The notes beneath the pieces are model-generated. The model did no database searches, had not been told where the DNA came from, and worked only from the letters and a program-made list of their open reading frames with translations. 64,000 nucleotides of DNA from Actinokineospora enzanensis DSM 44649 (lineage in GTDB: Bacteria > Actinomycetota > Actinomycetes > Mycobacteriales > Pseudonocardiaceae). A program made the translations under genes and the position numbers. Where the stretch lies: NCBI RefSeq assembly GCF_000374445.1, contig NZ_KB894406.1, forward strand, positions 124,001-188,000, written 5' to 3'. Positions within the stretch are counted from its first letter, which is position 1, and each line of letters begins with the position of its first letter. Of the stretch, positions 13,332 through 21,488 are shown piece after piece.

Positions 13332-14903
13332 GTGTCCCAGAACCGGGCGGCGGGCGCGCCGCCGCCATTGGAGCGGCACGTGCTGGTCATCGCGGGGGTG
13401 GTCGCCCTCGGCGCGATCATGACCGTGCTGGACTCGACGATCGTCAGCGTCGCCATCCGCGCGCTGTCCGAGCAGTTCGGCTCGCCGCTGGCCACCATCC
13501 AGTGGGTTGCCAGCGGCTACCTGCTGGCGCTGGCCGCGGTCATCCCGCTCACCGGCTGGGCCGCCGAGCGGTTCGGCGGCAAGAACCTCTGGCTGTTCTC
13601 GCTGGCGTTGTTCCTGGTCGGGTCCGTGCTCTGCGGGCTGGCCTGGTCGGTGCCCAGCCTGATCGTGTTCCGGGTGATCCAGGGCATCGGCGGCGGCATG
13701 GTGCTGCCCGCCGGGCAGGCGCTGTTGGCGAGCATCGCCGGACGTGAGCGGGTAGGCCGGGTGATGAGCCTGGTCGGTGTGCCGCTGCTGCTCGGGCCGA
13801 TCCTGGGCCCGGTGGTCGGCGGCGCGCTGGTCGACTCGTTCTCCTGGCGCTGGATCTTCTTCGTGAACATCCCGATCGGACTGATCGCGCTGCCGCTGTC
13901 GATGAGGCTCATCGACCGCACCGAGGGCAGGCCGGGCCGTCGGGTCGACCTGTTCGGCCTGCTGCTGCTCTCGCCCAGCCTGGCCCTGCTGGTCTATGGT
14001 CTGTCCACTTTGGTCAGCCCGGGTCCGGTCCCGGCCGCGGTGCCGATCATGCTCGGGGCGGGCGGGCTGCTGCTGGTCGGGTTCGTGGTGCACGCGCTGC
14101 GGGCCGAGGCGCCGCTGCTGGATCTCAAGCTGTTCGCCGACCGCTCGTTCACCTCGGCGAACCTGGTCAACGTGCTGTCCGGCGCGTCCATGATCGGCGC
14201 GATGTTCGTGCTGCCGCTCTACTACCAGACCCTGCGCGGCGAGTCCGCCCTGGTCGCGGGCCTGCTCACGGCCCCGCAGGGGATCGGCGCGGCGATCTCC
14301 ATGCAGGTCGGCGGCAGGCTGGTGGACAAGGGCAAGGCGGGCGTTGCCGTGCTCGTCGGCTCGGTCCTGATGGCCGTCGGCTACCTGGCCTTCGTCCGCG
14401 ACCAGGAGAACGCGAGCTACCTGCTGCTGTCCGGCGCGCTGTTCGTGGTCGGCCTCGGCGTCGGCCTGACGATCACGCCCGCGATGTCGGCCGCCTACCG
14501 GACGCTGCGCCGCGAGGCCATGGCGGGCGCGACGGCGGTGCTCAACATCGTGCAACGTGTCGGCGGCCTGCTCGGCACCGCGCTGTTCGCCGTGTTCCTC
14601 CAGTACCGGGTGTCCGACCTGGTCGACGGCGACACCATGCTCGGCCGACAGCCACCCCCGGCCGCGCGTCCCGGCATGACCACCGCGTTCGCCGAGACGT
14701 TCTGGTTGCCGCTGGCCTGCGCCGCGCTGGCGATCCTGCCCGCGCTCGCCCTGCTGGCCGCCAACCGGCGCGCCGCCCGGGAGCAGGCCGCGCAGGGTGA
14801 CCGGAAGGCGGACCCGAAGGAGATGCCGCAGCCCCGATCGGATGGCGACGGGCCGTCGGTCAACGCCAAGTCACTGCGCGGCTCGGGCACGACCCGCCGC
14901 TGA
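13332..14903 (+). CDS. MFS multidrug exporter, DHA2 family
   Basis: A 523-residue 14-TMS-type transporter. The signature VLDSTIVSVAIRAL in helix 1 and the RVIQGIGGGMVLPAGQALLASI stretch (motif C region) are typical of EmrB/QacA proteins. GTG 13332 follows GAGAGGAAGG. The C-terminus is a long hydrophilic tail. It is transcribed divergently from the LAL regulator with only 216 bp between them, so it is probably under the same control and exports or protects against the product of the adjoining polyketide pathway. It faces a MarR gene at its 3' end. Confidence 0.88.
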   Translation: MSQNRAAGAPPPLERHVLVIAGVVALGAIMTVLDSTIVSVAIRALSEQFGSPLATIQWVASGYLLALAAVIPLTGWAAERFGGKNLWLFSLALFLVGSVLCGLAWSVPSLIVFRVIQGIGGGMVLPAGQALLASIAGRERVGRVMSLVGVPLLLGPILGPVVGGALVDSFSWRWIFFVNIPIGLIALPLSMRLIDRTEGRPGRRVDLFGLLLLSPSLALLVYGLSTLVSPGPVPAAVPIMLGAGGLLLVGFVVHALRAEAPLLDLKLFADRSFTSANLVNVLSGASMIGAMFVLPLYYQTLRGESALVAGLLTAPQGIGAAISMQVGGRLVDKGKAGVAVLVGSVLMAVGYLAFVRDQENASYLLLSGALFVVGLGVGLTITPAMSAAYRTLRREAMAGATAVLNIVQRVGGLLGTALFAVFLQYRVSDLVDGDTMLGRQPPPAARPGMTTAFAETFWLPLACAALAILPALALLAANRRAAREQAAQGDRKADPKEMPQPRSDGDGPSVNAKSLRGSGTTRR

Positions 14904-15054
14904 ACCAGGATGACGACCGATGGCTGGTGCGCCCACATCTGGACCGGTGATCGCGGTGTCGTCGTCCGCGCCCGCACTGACGCCTTGGTGGGGTTGCGGT
15001 TGCCAGGTCGGGAACGATGCCGGGCGGGGACGTGGGGGTGGGTGGCGGGAGGAA

Positions 15055-15585
15055 TCAGGCACGACCGAGGGAGCGGAAGCCGGGGTGCACGCCGGGCGAC
15101 AGTCCGGCGTGCGCGGCCAGTCGTATCAGCATGTCCACCAGCTGCCTGCGTTCCTCGGTGCTCAGCGGCGCGGTCACCTCGTCCTCGTGCTCGGCCATCG
15201 CCCGACCCACCGCGTCCACGGTCCGCTCGCCCAGCTCGGTCAGCGACACCGTGCGCACCCGCCGGTCGTGCGGGTCCCGGCCGCGAGCGGCCAAGCCCAG
15301 GTCCTCCAGCTCGTCCACGAAGGTCACCACCCGGCTGGGCTGCAGCCCGAAGTGCCTGGCCAGCGCCTGTTGACTCTGCCCAGGCGACTGCCGCAGCCAC
15401 CACAGCACCCCCAGCTGCGGCGGGGTCACCCCCAGCCGGGTGGTGCGGTCGGCGAACCGCTGCGCGACATGGGTCCCCAGCTGGGTGAGCAGGAAGGCGG
15501 CACCGCCGCGGGCCTCGGGGCGCGCGTTCGCGGGCGGCGCCTCGCTCGTCTTCTCCACCACAGGCCGATGGTAGCCCGTAGTCAT
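15055..15585 (-). CDS. MarR-family transcriptional regulator
   Basis: A 176-residue winged-helix regulator. The core LGVTPPQLGVLWWLRQSPGQSQQALARHFGLQPSRVVTFVDELE is the MarR HTH and is followed by the wing with RDPHDRRVRTVSLTELG. ATG 15585 (MTTGYHRP) lies next to an AT-rich patch, an obvious promoter region shared with the divergent regulator at 15725. MarR proteins usually repress a nearby exporter or enzyme in response to a phenolic or lipophilic ligand. The closest candidates are the exporter at 13332 and the gene cluster starting at 15725. Confidence 0.87.
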   Translation of the reverse strand: MTTGYHRPVVEKTSEAPPANARPEARGGAAFLLTQLGTHVAQRFADRTTRLGVTPPQLGVLWWLRQSPGQSQQALARHFGLQPSRVVTFVDELEDLGLAARGRDPHDRRVRTVSLTELGERTVDAVGRAMAEHEDEVTAPLSTEERRQLVDMLIRLAAHAGLSPGVHPGFRSLGRA

Positions 15586-15724
15586 CAGAACTGAATAATA
15601 TCGGACATGTAATGGTTCTATCGGTGGAATGATGCGTAGTGTGAAACCATCGTGACCCACCGGATCGGCCGGTCCGGTCGACGTGCGAGACCCCGGGGTT
15701 CGTCGAGCTGAGGGAGTGGTCAGG

Positions 15725-16288
15725 GTGTCCGTGCAGGTACAGGACGTGAAGGTGGTGCGCTGGCCTGCCGAGGCAAGCACCCTGGACCGCTACCGGGAGG
15801 AGGGCGCGCTGCGCCTGCTCGTCCTGGAGGGCAAGGCCGAGCCGCCGATCACCGCCGACGTCAAGGAGGACTGGGTCCGGCTGCCGGTCAGCAAGGCCGA
15901 CCTTCTTGCCCGTATCGCCGCCCTCCGCGCGCGGGCCGACGTGCACGTGGTGCCCCGGGTCGACGAGGGCGGCGTGCTCCGCTACGGCGGCCGCGCGGTG
16001 GCCATCTCCCCGGTCGGCGCGGGCGTGCTGGCCCGGCTCGCCCAGGACTTCGGCGTGCTGGTGCCGCGCGAGGTGCTGCAGCACTGCCTGCCCGGCAACG
16101 CCGAACAGCGCAACGCCCTCGACCTGCAGATCATGCGGCTGCGCAGGCGGATCCGGCCGCTCGGACTGGCCATCCGCACCGTCTGGTGCCGCGGCTACCT
16201 GCTGGTGGCGCAGAGCGCGACCGAGGGCCCCGGCAGGCGCGACCCGCTGGACGAGGTGGCCGGGTTGGCCGCCGAGCGGGCGGGCTGA
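15725..16288 (+). CDS. Atypical OmpR-type DNA-binding regulator with degenerate receiver
   Basis: A 187-residue protein. The first ~80 residues look like a remnant receiver: the segment EDWVRLPVSKADLLARIAALRAR mimics the end of a response-regulator receiver, but no phospho-acceptor Asp pocket or conserved Lys is visible. The C-terminal half is a Trans_reg_C winged helix (PVGAGVLARLAQDFGVLVPREVL; ALDLQIMRLRRRI; VWCRGYLLV). GTG 15725 is preceded by GAGGGA; an earlier in-frame ATG at 15683 lacks a ribosome site. It is 3 bp from the PIG-L gene and divergent from MarR. It probably regulates the ATP-grasp cluster without a sensor kinase. Confidence 0.75.
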   Translation: MSVQVQDVKVVRWPAEASTLDRYREEGALRLLVLEGKAEPPITADVKEDWVRLPVSKADLLARIAALRARADVHVVPRVDEGGVLRYGGRAVAISPVGAGVLARLAQDFGVLVPREVLQHCLPGNAEQRNALDLQIMRLRRRIRPLGLAIRTVWCRGYLLVAQSATEGPGRRDPLDEVAGLAAERAG

Positions 16289-16291
16289 CCC

Positions 16292-17101
16292 GTGGCCACG
16301 CTGGTGTCCTTCCACGCCCACCCCGACGACGAGGCCATCTGCTGCGGCGGCACGCTGCGCAAGGCCGCCGCCGACGGCCACCGGGCGGTGCTGGTCGTCG
16401 CCACCCGGGGCGAGCTGGGCGAGGTCGTGCCGGGCGTGCTCGAACCGGGCGAGTCGCTCGCGTCCCGCCGGGTCGCCGAGACCGAGGAGGCCGCGCGGCT
16501 GCTCGGCGTGCACCGCGTGGAATTCCTGGGCTACCGCGACTCCGGCATGATGGGCGCGGCCACCAACACCGAGCCCGGCGCCTTCTGGGCCGCCGACCTG
16601 GACGAGGCCGCCGAGCGGCTCGCGGCGATCCTGCGCGCGGAGGCCGCCGACGTGCTGACCGTCTACGACAGCCACGGCGGCTACGGGCACCCCGACCACA
16701 TCCAGGTCCACCGCGTCGGCCTGCGCGCCGCCGACCTCGCCGGAACGCCCCGCGTCTACCAGCAGACCGTCAACCGCGACCGGATGCGCCGCGGCCGCAA
16801 GGCCTTCGCCGCTCGGGCCGTCCAGGCGGGCATGGAGCTGCCCGGCCCGGCCGACGAGGAGTTCCTGGACACCTTCGGCTCCCCGGAGTCCGAGATCACC
16901 GCCGCCATCGACGTGTCCGCGCACGCCCTGGACAAGCGCGCCGCCATCCGCGCGCACGCCAGCCAGGTGAGCGAGAAGTCCGTCTGGCTGGCCATGCCGG
17001 AGGAGGGCTTCCGCTTCGCCTTCGGCACCGAGTTCTACATCCGCGCGGGCCAGGGGCCCGGCATCACCGAGACCGACCTGTTCGCCGGACTGCCCGGCTG
17101 A
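16292..17101 (+). CDS. PIG-L/LmbE family N-acetyl-hydrolase (Zn deacetylase)
   Basis: A 269-residue metal-dependent deacetylase or amidase. It has the Zn motif HPDDE (residues about 10-14) and the second metal His in GGYGHPDHIQVH, as in MshB and Mca of mycothiol metabolism and in deacetylases of antibiotic pathways. A hairpin follows at once (17104-17140), so it forms a two-gene unit with the regulator before it. It could deacetylate a pathway intermediate or hydrolyse a mycothiol conjugate; the sequence does not decide. GTG 16292 is used as the start, with VATLVSFHAHPDDE matching the family N-terminus. Confidence 0.85.
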   Translation: MATLVSFHAHPDDEAICCGGTLRKAAADGHRAVLVVATRGELGEVVPGVLEPGESLASRRVAETEEAARLLGVHRVEFLGYRDSGMMGAATNTEPGAFWAADLDEAAERLAAILRAEAADVLTVYDSHGGYGHPDHIQVHRVGLRAADLAGTPRVYQQTVNRDRMRRGRKAFAARAVQAGMELPGPADEEFLDTFGSPESEITAAIDVSAHALDKRAAIRAHASQVSEKSVWLAMPEEGFRFAFGTEFYIRAGQGPGITETDLFAGLPG

Positions 17102-17103
17102 CC

Positions 17104-17140
17104 GGGTCACCGATCCCAGCGCACCCGGGATCGGTGACCC
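17104..17140 (+). terminator. Strong hairpin between the PIG-L gene and the ATP-grasp operon
   Basis: GGGTCACCGATCCC (17104-17117) and GGGATCGGTGACCC (17127-17140) form a perfect 14-bp stem with a 9-nt loop, starting 3 bp after the stop codon. There is no U tract, as is usual in actinomycetes. It splits the regulator/PIG-L unit from the ligase operon, leaving 83 bp for an internal promoter before 17224. Confidence 0.8.
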
Positions 17141-17223
17141 ACGACGGGCGGACCGCGGACCAGCACCCTGGAGACACGCCCGCGCGTCCCGCGGGCGGCA
17201 GGCGACAGCGAGGGAGTCGACCC

Positions 17224-18477
17224 GTGAACCCCGACCGGACCCTGCTGCTAGTCGGGCACCCGACGGAGGCCGTCCGCACGGCCAAGGAACTGGGCCTCGG
17301 GGTGATCCTGCTACAGCACAAGAGCAAGTTCGAGCCCGCCCAGGCCGAGCTGGCCGACGAGACGTTCCTGGTCGAGTACACCGACTGGACCGTCAGCGGC
17401 CCGCTGGCCGAGTTCGCGCACCGGCGCTGGGGCTTCGCCGCCGCGGTCTCGCTCACCGACCCGGGGCTGGAGATCGCCGGTCGGGTCAACGACCGCTACG
17501 GCCTCGGTGGCACCGGCTACGACGTGAGCCACCTGCTGCTGAACAAGGCCGTCATGCGGGAACACCTGCGGGACAAGGGTTTTCGGGCGACCATCGGTTT
17601 CGAGCTGGTGCGTGACGAACGCAGCCTGCTCGCCTTCGGCGCCGACCACGGCTACCCGTTCATCGTCAAGCCCACCGACACCGCGGGCGGCTTCGGCGTC
17701 AAACGGGTCGACGGGCCCGCGGACGCGGCGGCGCTGTGGCAGTGGATCGCGCACACCCGCGAGCACGGCATGGACCGCGGCCCGGCGGCGCTGTTCACGA
17801 TCACCGACTTCATCATGGAGGAGTTCGTCGACGGCCCCGAGTTCAGCGTCGAGTCGTTCAGCTTCGGCGGCAGGCACATCGTGGTCGCGGTGACCGAGAA
17901 GGACATCGCCCCCGGCCACTTCGCCGAGCTCGGGCATACCCTGCCCGCCCGGATCAAGCCGGAGCTGGAGTCCGAGATCGTCGCCGTCACCACCGAGTTC
18001 CTGGACACCGTGGGACTGCGCGACGGCGTCAGCCACACCGAGATCCGGTTCGGCGCCGACGGGCCGGTCGTGATCGAGGGGCACAACCGCGGCGGCGGCG
18101 ACCGCATCCTGGACCTGGTCCGGTCCGCGTATGGCATCGACCTGGTCGGCTATGCCCTCGGCTGGCCGTTCGGCCTGGTCGAGCCGTTGGCCGAGCGGCC
18201 GACCCCGAACGGCGGTGCGGCGGTGCGGTTCCTGCACGGCGAGTCCGGTGTGGTCGGTGCGATCGCGGGGGTCGACGAGCTGAAGGAGCGGCCGGAGGTG
18301 ATCGCGGCCGAGACGTATGTGTCGGTGGGCAGCCGGGTCGGCCCGCTCCAGGACGACTTCGACCGGTTCGGCCTGGTCGCGGTGTCCGGCGCGGACTCGC
18401 ACGCGGCCGCCACCCAGTGCGAGAAGCTGATCGCCGAGTCCGTGCGCATCACCGTCGAGGCGGAGGTGGGCGCGTGA
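17224..18477 (+). CDS. ATP-grasp carboxylate-amine/thiol ligase (first of tandem)
   Basis: A 417-residue ATP-grasp enzyme, expected to activate a carboxylate as acyl phosphate and join it to an amine (amino acid or peptide ligase). Visible elements are the substrate-side Lys (LLLNKAVMREHL), the glycine-rich ATP loop IVKPTDTAGGFGV, the EEFVDGPEFSVE strand, and the metal-binding HTEIRFGADGPVVIEGHNRGGGD segment with Glu and Asn. GTG 17224 follows GCGAGGGAG. It overlaps the next gene by GTGA. It is the first gene after the hairpin, probably the start of the biosynthetic operon. Confidence 0.9.
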   Translation: MNPDRTLLLVGHPTEAVRTAKELGLGVILLQHKSKFEPAQAELADETFLVEYTDWTVSGPLAEFAHRRWGFAAAVSLTDPGLEIAGRVNDRYGLGGTGYDVSHLLLNKAVMREHLRDKGFRATIGFELVRDERSLLAFGADHGYPFIVKPTDTAGGFGVKRVDGPADAAALWQWIAHTREHGMDRGPAALFTITDFIMEEFVDGPEFSVESFSFGGRHIVVAVTEKDIAPGHFAELGHTLPARIKPELESEIVAVTTEFLDTVGLRDGVSHTEIRFGADGPVVIEGHNRGGGDRILDLVRSAYGIDLVGYALGWPFGLVEPLAERPTPNGGAAVRFLHGESGVVGAIAGVDELKERPEVIAAETYVSVGSRVGPLQDDFDRFGLVAVSGADSHAAATQCEKLIAESVRITVEAEVGA

Positions 18478-19235
18478 GCACCCTGATCCTCGATCGCGCC
18501 GACGGCCCGCTGCCGCCCTACCGCGACTGGCTGGACGACGGCGACGACCTGATCCTGTTCACCGACCGCGCCGCCGACGACATCCCGACGCACTACTCGG
18601 CCGTCCGCACGTTCGCCGACTACGCCACGTCCGGCGCCGTCGAGCTGGCCGCTCTCGACCAGCCGGTCACGGCTTTGGTCGCTCTCGCCCCCGCCGACGC
18701 GATCCGCGCGGGCGCCCTCCGCGACCACCTGCGCCTGCCCGGTCAGGGACGGGCCGCCGCGATCGCGGCCGTGGACCTTCTCGTGCAGCGCAAGCGCTTG
18801 AGCCGTGTCGGTCTGCCGGTCGTCCCGTACGGACAGGTCGACCGTGCCGCCGATCTGCACTGGTACGCCCATCTCTGGGGCTACCCGCTGCGCGTGCGGT
18901 CCACTCGCGACCGGGGTTGGCCGGTCCTGGCTCGACTGTCCACCGAGGACGAGATCACCGCGTTCGCCGCCGCCACCTTCACCCCGGACCTGCGTTACCT
19001 CCCGGGTCTGGTGGCCGAACCCGGCACGATCGAACCCGCTGTCCGCTACCGGGTCCCCGGCCCAAATCTCGTCCATGCCGCCATCGACGCCCTGCCCGAC
19101 CCGGGCGGGCCACCCGTCGTGCACGTGGTCCTGTTCGACGGCGAGCCGCACGTGGATGTCGTCGACACCTGGGCGTCCGGCCGTGACGCCGCCCGACAGC
19201 AGGCAGGTCTCGCGATCGAGGAGGTGACCGGATGA
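18474..19235 (+). CDS. Degenerate ATP-grasp paralogue (pseudo-ligase)
   Basis: A 253-residue protein without an obvious family at first sight. Its N-terminal half lines up with the ATP-grasp enzyme encoded next at 19232: MSTLIL/MSVLIL, YRDWLDD/YDRWLAD, LRLPGQ/LDLPGQ, VGLPVVPYGQV/AGVEVAAYRDL, WGYPLRVR/HGYPVVVK. The ATP-binding Lys and Gly loop (VVVKPRDGAGSLGV in the neighbour) have become LRVRSTRDRGWPVL, and the acidic metal ligands of HAEIF and GEIACR are replaced (HVVLF, VDTWAS). It is 186 residues shorter than the neighbour. It overlaps genes on both sides by 4 bp, so it is made in step with both intact ligases. It is probably a non-catalytic partner subunit; catalysis is unlikely. Confidence 0.7.
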   Translation: MSTLILDRADGPLPPYRDWLDDGDDLILFTDRAADDIPTHYSAVRTFADYATSGAVELAALDQPVTALVALAPADAIRAGALRDHLRLPGQGRAAAIAAVDLLVQRKRLSRVGLPVVPYGQVDRAADLHWYAHLWGYPLRVRSTRDRGWPVLARLSTEDEITAFAAATFTPDLRYLPGLVAEPGTIEPAVRYRVPGPNLVHAAIDALPDPGGPPVVHVVLFDGEPHVDVVDTWASGRDAARQQAGLAIEEVTG

Positions 19236-20551
19236 GCGTCCTGATCCTGCACCTGCGCAACTCCCTCAAGGACACCCCCTACGACCGGTGGCTGGCCGAC
19301 TACGACGGCGACCTGCTGCTGCTCGCCTCCCGCGAGCACCTGGAGCTGGGTGGCGAGGAGCTGCCCGGCCCGGACAGCGGCTACACCCATGTCGAGGCGA
19401 TCAGCGGCTACCAGTTCGGCGGCGGCGTCGAGGCCCGCGTGCTGGAACTGGCCCGGAAGTACGACATCCGCCACATCATCGCCCCGCAGGAGCAGGACCT
19501 GGAGCGCGCGGCTCGCCTGCGCGAGATCCTCGACCTGCCGGGCCAGCGGTACGAGAGCGTACTGCCGTACCGCAACAAGATGCTGATGAAGGACACCGTG
19601 CGTGCCGCCGGGGTCGAGGTCGCCGCGTACCGGGACCTGGAATGCGCACTCGACCTGCTGACCTTCGCCGACGAGCACGGCTACCCGGTGGTGGTCAAGC
19701 CGCGCGACGGCGCCGGGTCGCTCGGCGTGCGGATCCTGCGCACCCCCGAGGCGCTGCACGCGTTCCTCGCCGACGAGGGCGAGCCGATCATCGGCGGGCA
19801 CGGCAACCTCAAGGTGGAGAACTTCGTGTCCGAGACCATGTGCCATGTGGACGGTCTGGTCGTGGACGGTCAGATGATCTACGCCTGGCCCTCGCAGTAC
19901 CTCTACGCCCTCGCCGCCTTCCAGGGCGACCGGGGCGGCAGGCTGGACGTCACCCTCGACGCCGACGACCCGCTGACCCCGCGCCTGCTGGACTGCGCGG
20001 ACAAATGCATCGCCGCGCTGCCCGCACCCCGCGACTTCGCCTTCCACGCGGAGATCTTCCACACCGAGGACGACCGGGTCGTGCTCGGCGAGATCGCCTG
20101 CCGTACCGGCGGCGCCGCCCAGCGCGACATCCAGCGCGCGCTGTTCGACATCGACCCGACCGAGGCGTGGATCCGCGCCCAGGTCGGCCTCCCGCTGCCG
20201 TTCACCCCCGGCGCGCCCCGGCTCGTCCCGCTGACCCTCACCGGCCAGCTCGCCCTGCTCAAACGGCCCGGCGTGGTCGAGGAGATGCCAGGGGAGCCGC
20301 CGTTCGACTGGGTGCGCAAGCAGAACCTGTTCATCCGCGCCGGGGACGTGCTCGACGAGCCCGCCTACGCCGCGGACTTCCTGGTCACGTACGTGATCGC
20401 CGCGCCGACCCGCGCGGAGAGCGTCCGCCGCATGCGCGAGCTGGAGGACTGGTTCCTCGGCGCGCTGCGGCTGGGCGCGGGCGGCGTGGAGCCCACGGCC
20501 CGCCGGGCGCGCCTGGCGGGCATGAGCGAGGGGACCGGAAATGCCCGATGA
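19232..20551 (+). CDS. ATP-grasp ligase (second intact copy)
   Basis: A 439-residue ATP-grasp protein with intact signatures: YRNKMLMKDTV (Lys), YPVVVKPRDGAGSLGV (ATP loop), NFVSETMCHVDGLVVDG, and HAEIFHTEDDRVVLGEIACRTGG supplying the metal ligands. It is distinct from the ligase at 17224, so two different amide bonds can be imagined. ATGA overlap with the degenerate paralogue upstream; the 3' end overlaps the PLP enzyme by 11 bp. The resemblance to the truncated neighbour indicates a local duplication followed by decay of one copy. Confidence 0.9.
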   Translation: MSVLILHLRNSLKDTPYDRWLADYDGDLLLLASREHLELGGEELPGPDSGYTHVEAISGYQFGGGVEARVLELARKYDIRHIIAPQEQDLERAARLREILDLPGQRYESVLPYRNKMLMKDTVRAAGVEVAAYRDLECALDLLTFADEHGYPVVVKPRDGAGSLGVRILRTPEALHAFLADEGEPIIGGHGNLKVENFVSETMCHVDGLVVDGQMIYAWPSQYLYALAAFQGDRGGRLDVTLDADDPLTPRLLDCADKCIAALPAPRDFAFHAEIFHTEDDRVVLGEIACRTGGAAQRDIQRALFDIDPTEAWIRAQVGLPLPFTPGAPRLVPLTLTGQLALLKRPGVVEEMPGEPPFDWVRKQNLFIRAGDVLDEPAYAADFLVTYVIAAPTRAESVRRMRELEDWFLGALRLGAGGVEPTARRARLAGMSEGTGNAR

Positions 20552-21488
20552 CCGCCGCTACGCCACCCGCCTGGAGGAACTGGTCGGCCGCACGCCGCTG
20601 GTCCGGCTGTCCTATCCGGACGTCCCGGCCGAGACCAGGCTGCTGGCCAAGCTGGAGCTGTTCAACCCGATGTCGAGCGTGAAGGACCGTCCCGCGTTGC
20701 ACATGCTGGTCGCGGCCGAGCAGGCCGGGCTGCTCGACCCGGCGGGCGGCACGGTGGTGGAGTACTCCTCCGGCAACATGGGCATCGCACTGGCCGGGCT
20801 GTGCGCGGCGCGCGGCCACCGGTACGTGCTGGTCATGCCGGACAACGCGACCGAGGAGCGGCGCGGCATCGCGCGGGCGTTCGGCGCGGAGCTGGTGACC
20901 ACCCCGCACGAGGAGGGCCTGCCGGGCACGATCGCGCGGGCGGAGGCCGTGGCGGCGTCGATCCCGGGCGCGTGGCTGGTGAACCAGGCGTTCAACCCGG
21001 ACAACACGGCCGCGCACTACGACACCACCGGCCCCGAGGTGTGGGAGGCGACCGGCGGCGAGGTCGACGTGCTGGTGTGCACGGTCGGCACCGGCGGCAC
21101 GTTGACCGGGATCGCGCACTACATCAAGGAACGTCGGGACCTGCACGTGGTCGCGGTCGAACCGGCCAAGTCGCCGGTGCTGTCCGGGGGCGAGCACAGC
21201 ATCCACCGGATCCCGGGGATCGGGCCGGGGTTCGTGGCCGAGGTGACCGACGTGGGCAGCATCGACGAGATCATCACCGTGTCCGATGAGGACGCCGGTC
21301 TGGCGACGAAGGAACTGGCCGCGAAGGCGGGGATCTTCGTCGGGGTGTCCGCGGGCGCGGCGGCGTTCGCGGCCCGTGTGGTGGCGCGGCGCCCGGAGTT
21401 CGCGGGCAAGACCGTGGTGACCGTGTTCCCGGACACCGGCGAGCGGTATCTGTCCATGTGGGAGTCACTGGGGGAGGAACAGGCGTGA
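20541..21488 (+). CDS. PLP-dependent CysK/SbnA-like beta-substituted alanine synthase
   Basis: A 315-residue fold-type II PLP enzyme. PLP Lys in NPMSSVKDRPAL, substrate loop YSSGNMGIAL, phosphate-binding GTGGTLTG and the GVSAGAAAF Ser near the C-terminus are all present. The loop reads SSGNMG rather than the TSGNTG of housekeeping cysteine synthases, resembling SbnA-type enzymes that make N-(1-amino-1-carboxyethyl)glutamate from O-phosphoserine. No SbnB-like dehydrogenase is nearby, so the nucleophile is unknown. It probably supplies an unusual beta-substituted alanine to the ATP-grasp ligases. Confidence 0.87.
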   Translation: MPDDRRYATRLEELVGRTPLVRLSYPDVPAETRLLAKLELFNPMSSVKDRPALHMLVAAEQAGLLDPAGGTVVEYSSGNMGIALAGLCAARGHRYVLVMPDNATEERRGIARAFGAELVTTPHEEGLPGTIARAEAVAASIPGAWLVNQAFNPDNTAAHYDTTGPEVWEATGGEVDVLVCTVGTGGTLTGIAHYIKERRDLHVVAVEPAKSPVLSGGEHSIHRIPGIGPGFVAEVTDVGSIDEIITVSDEDAGLATKELAAKAGIFVGVSAGAAAFAARVVARRPEFAGKTVVTVFPDTGERYLSMWESLGEEQA

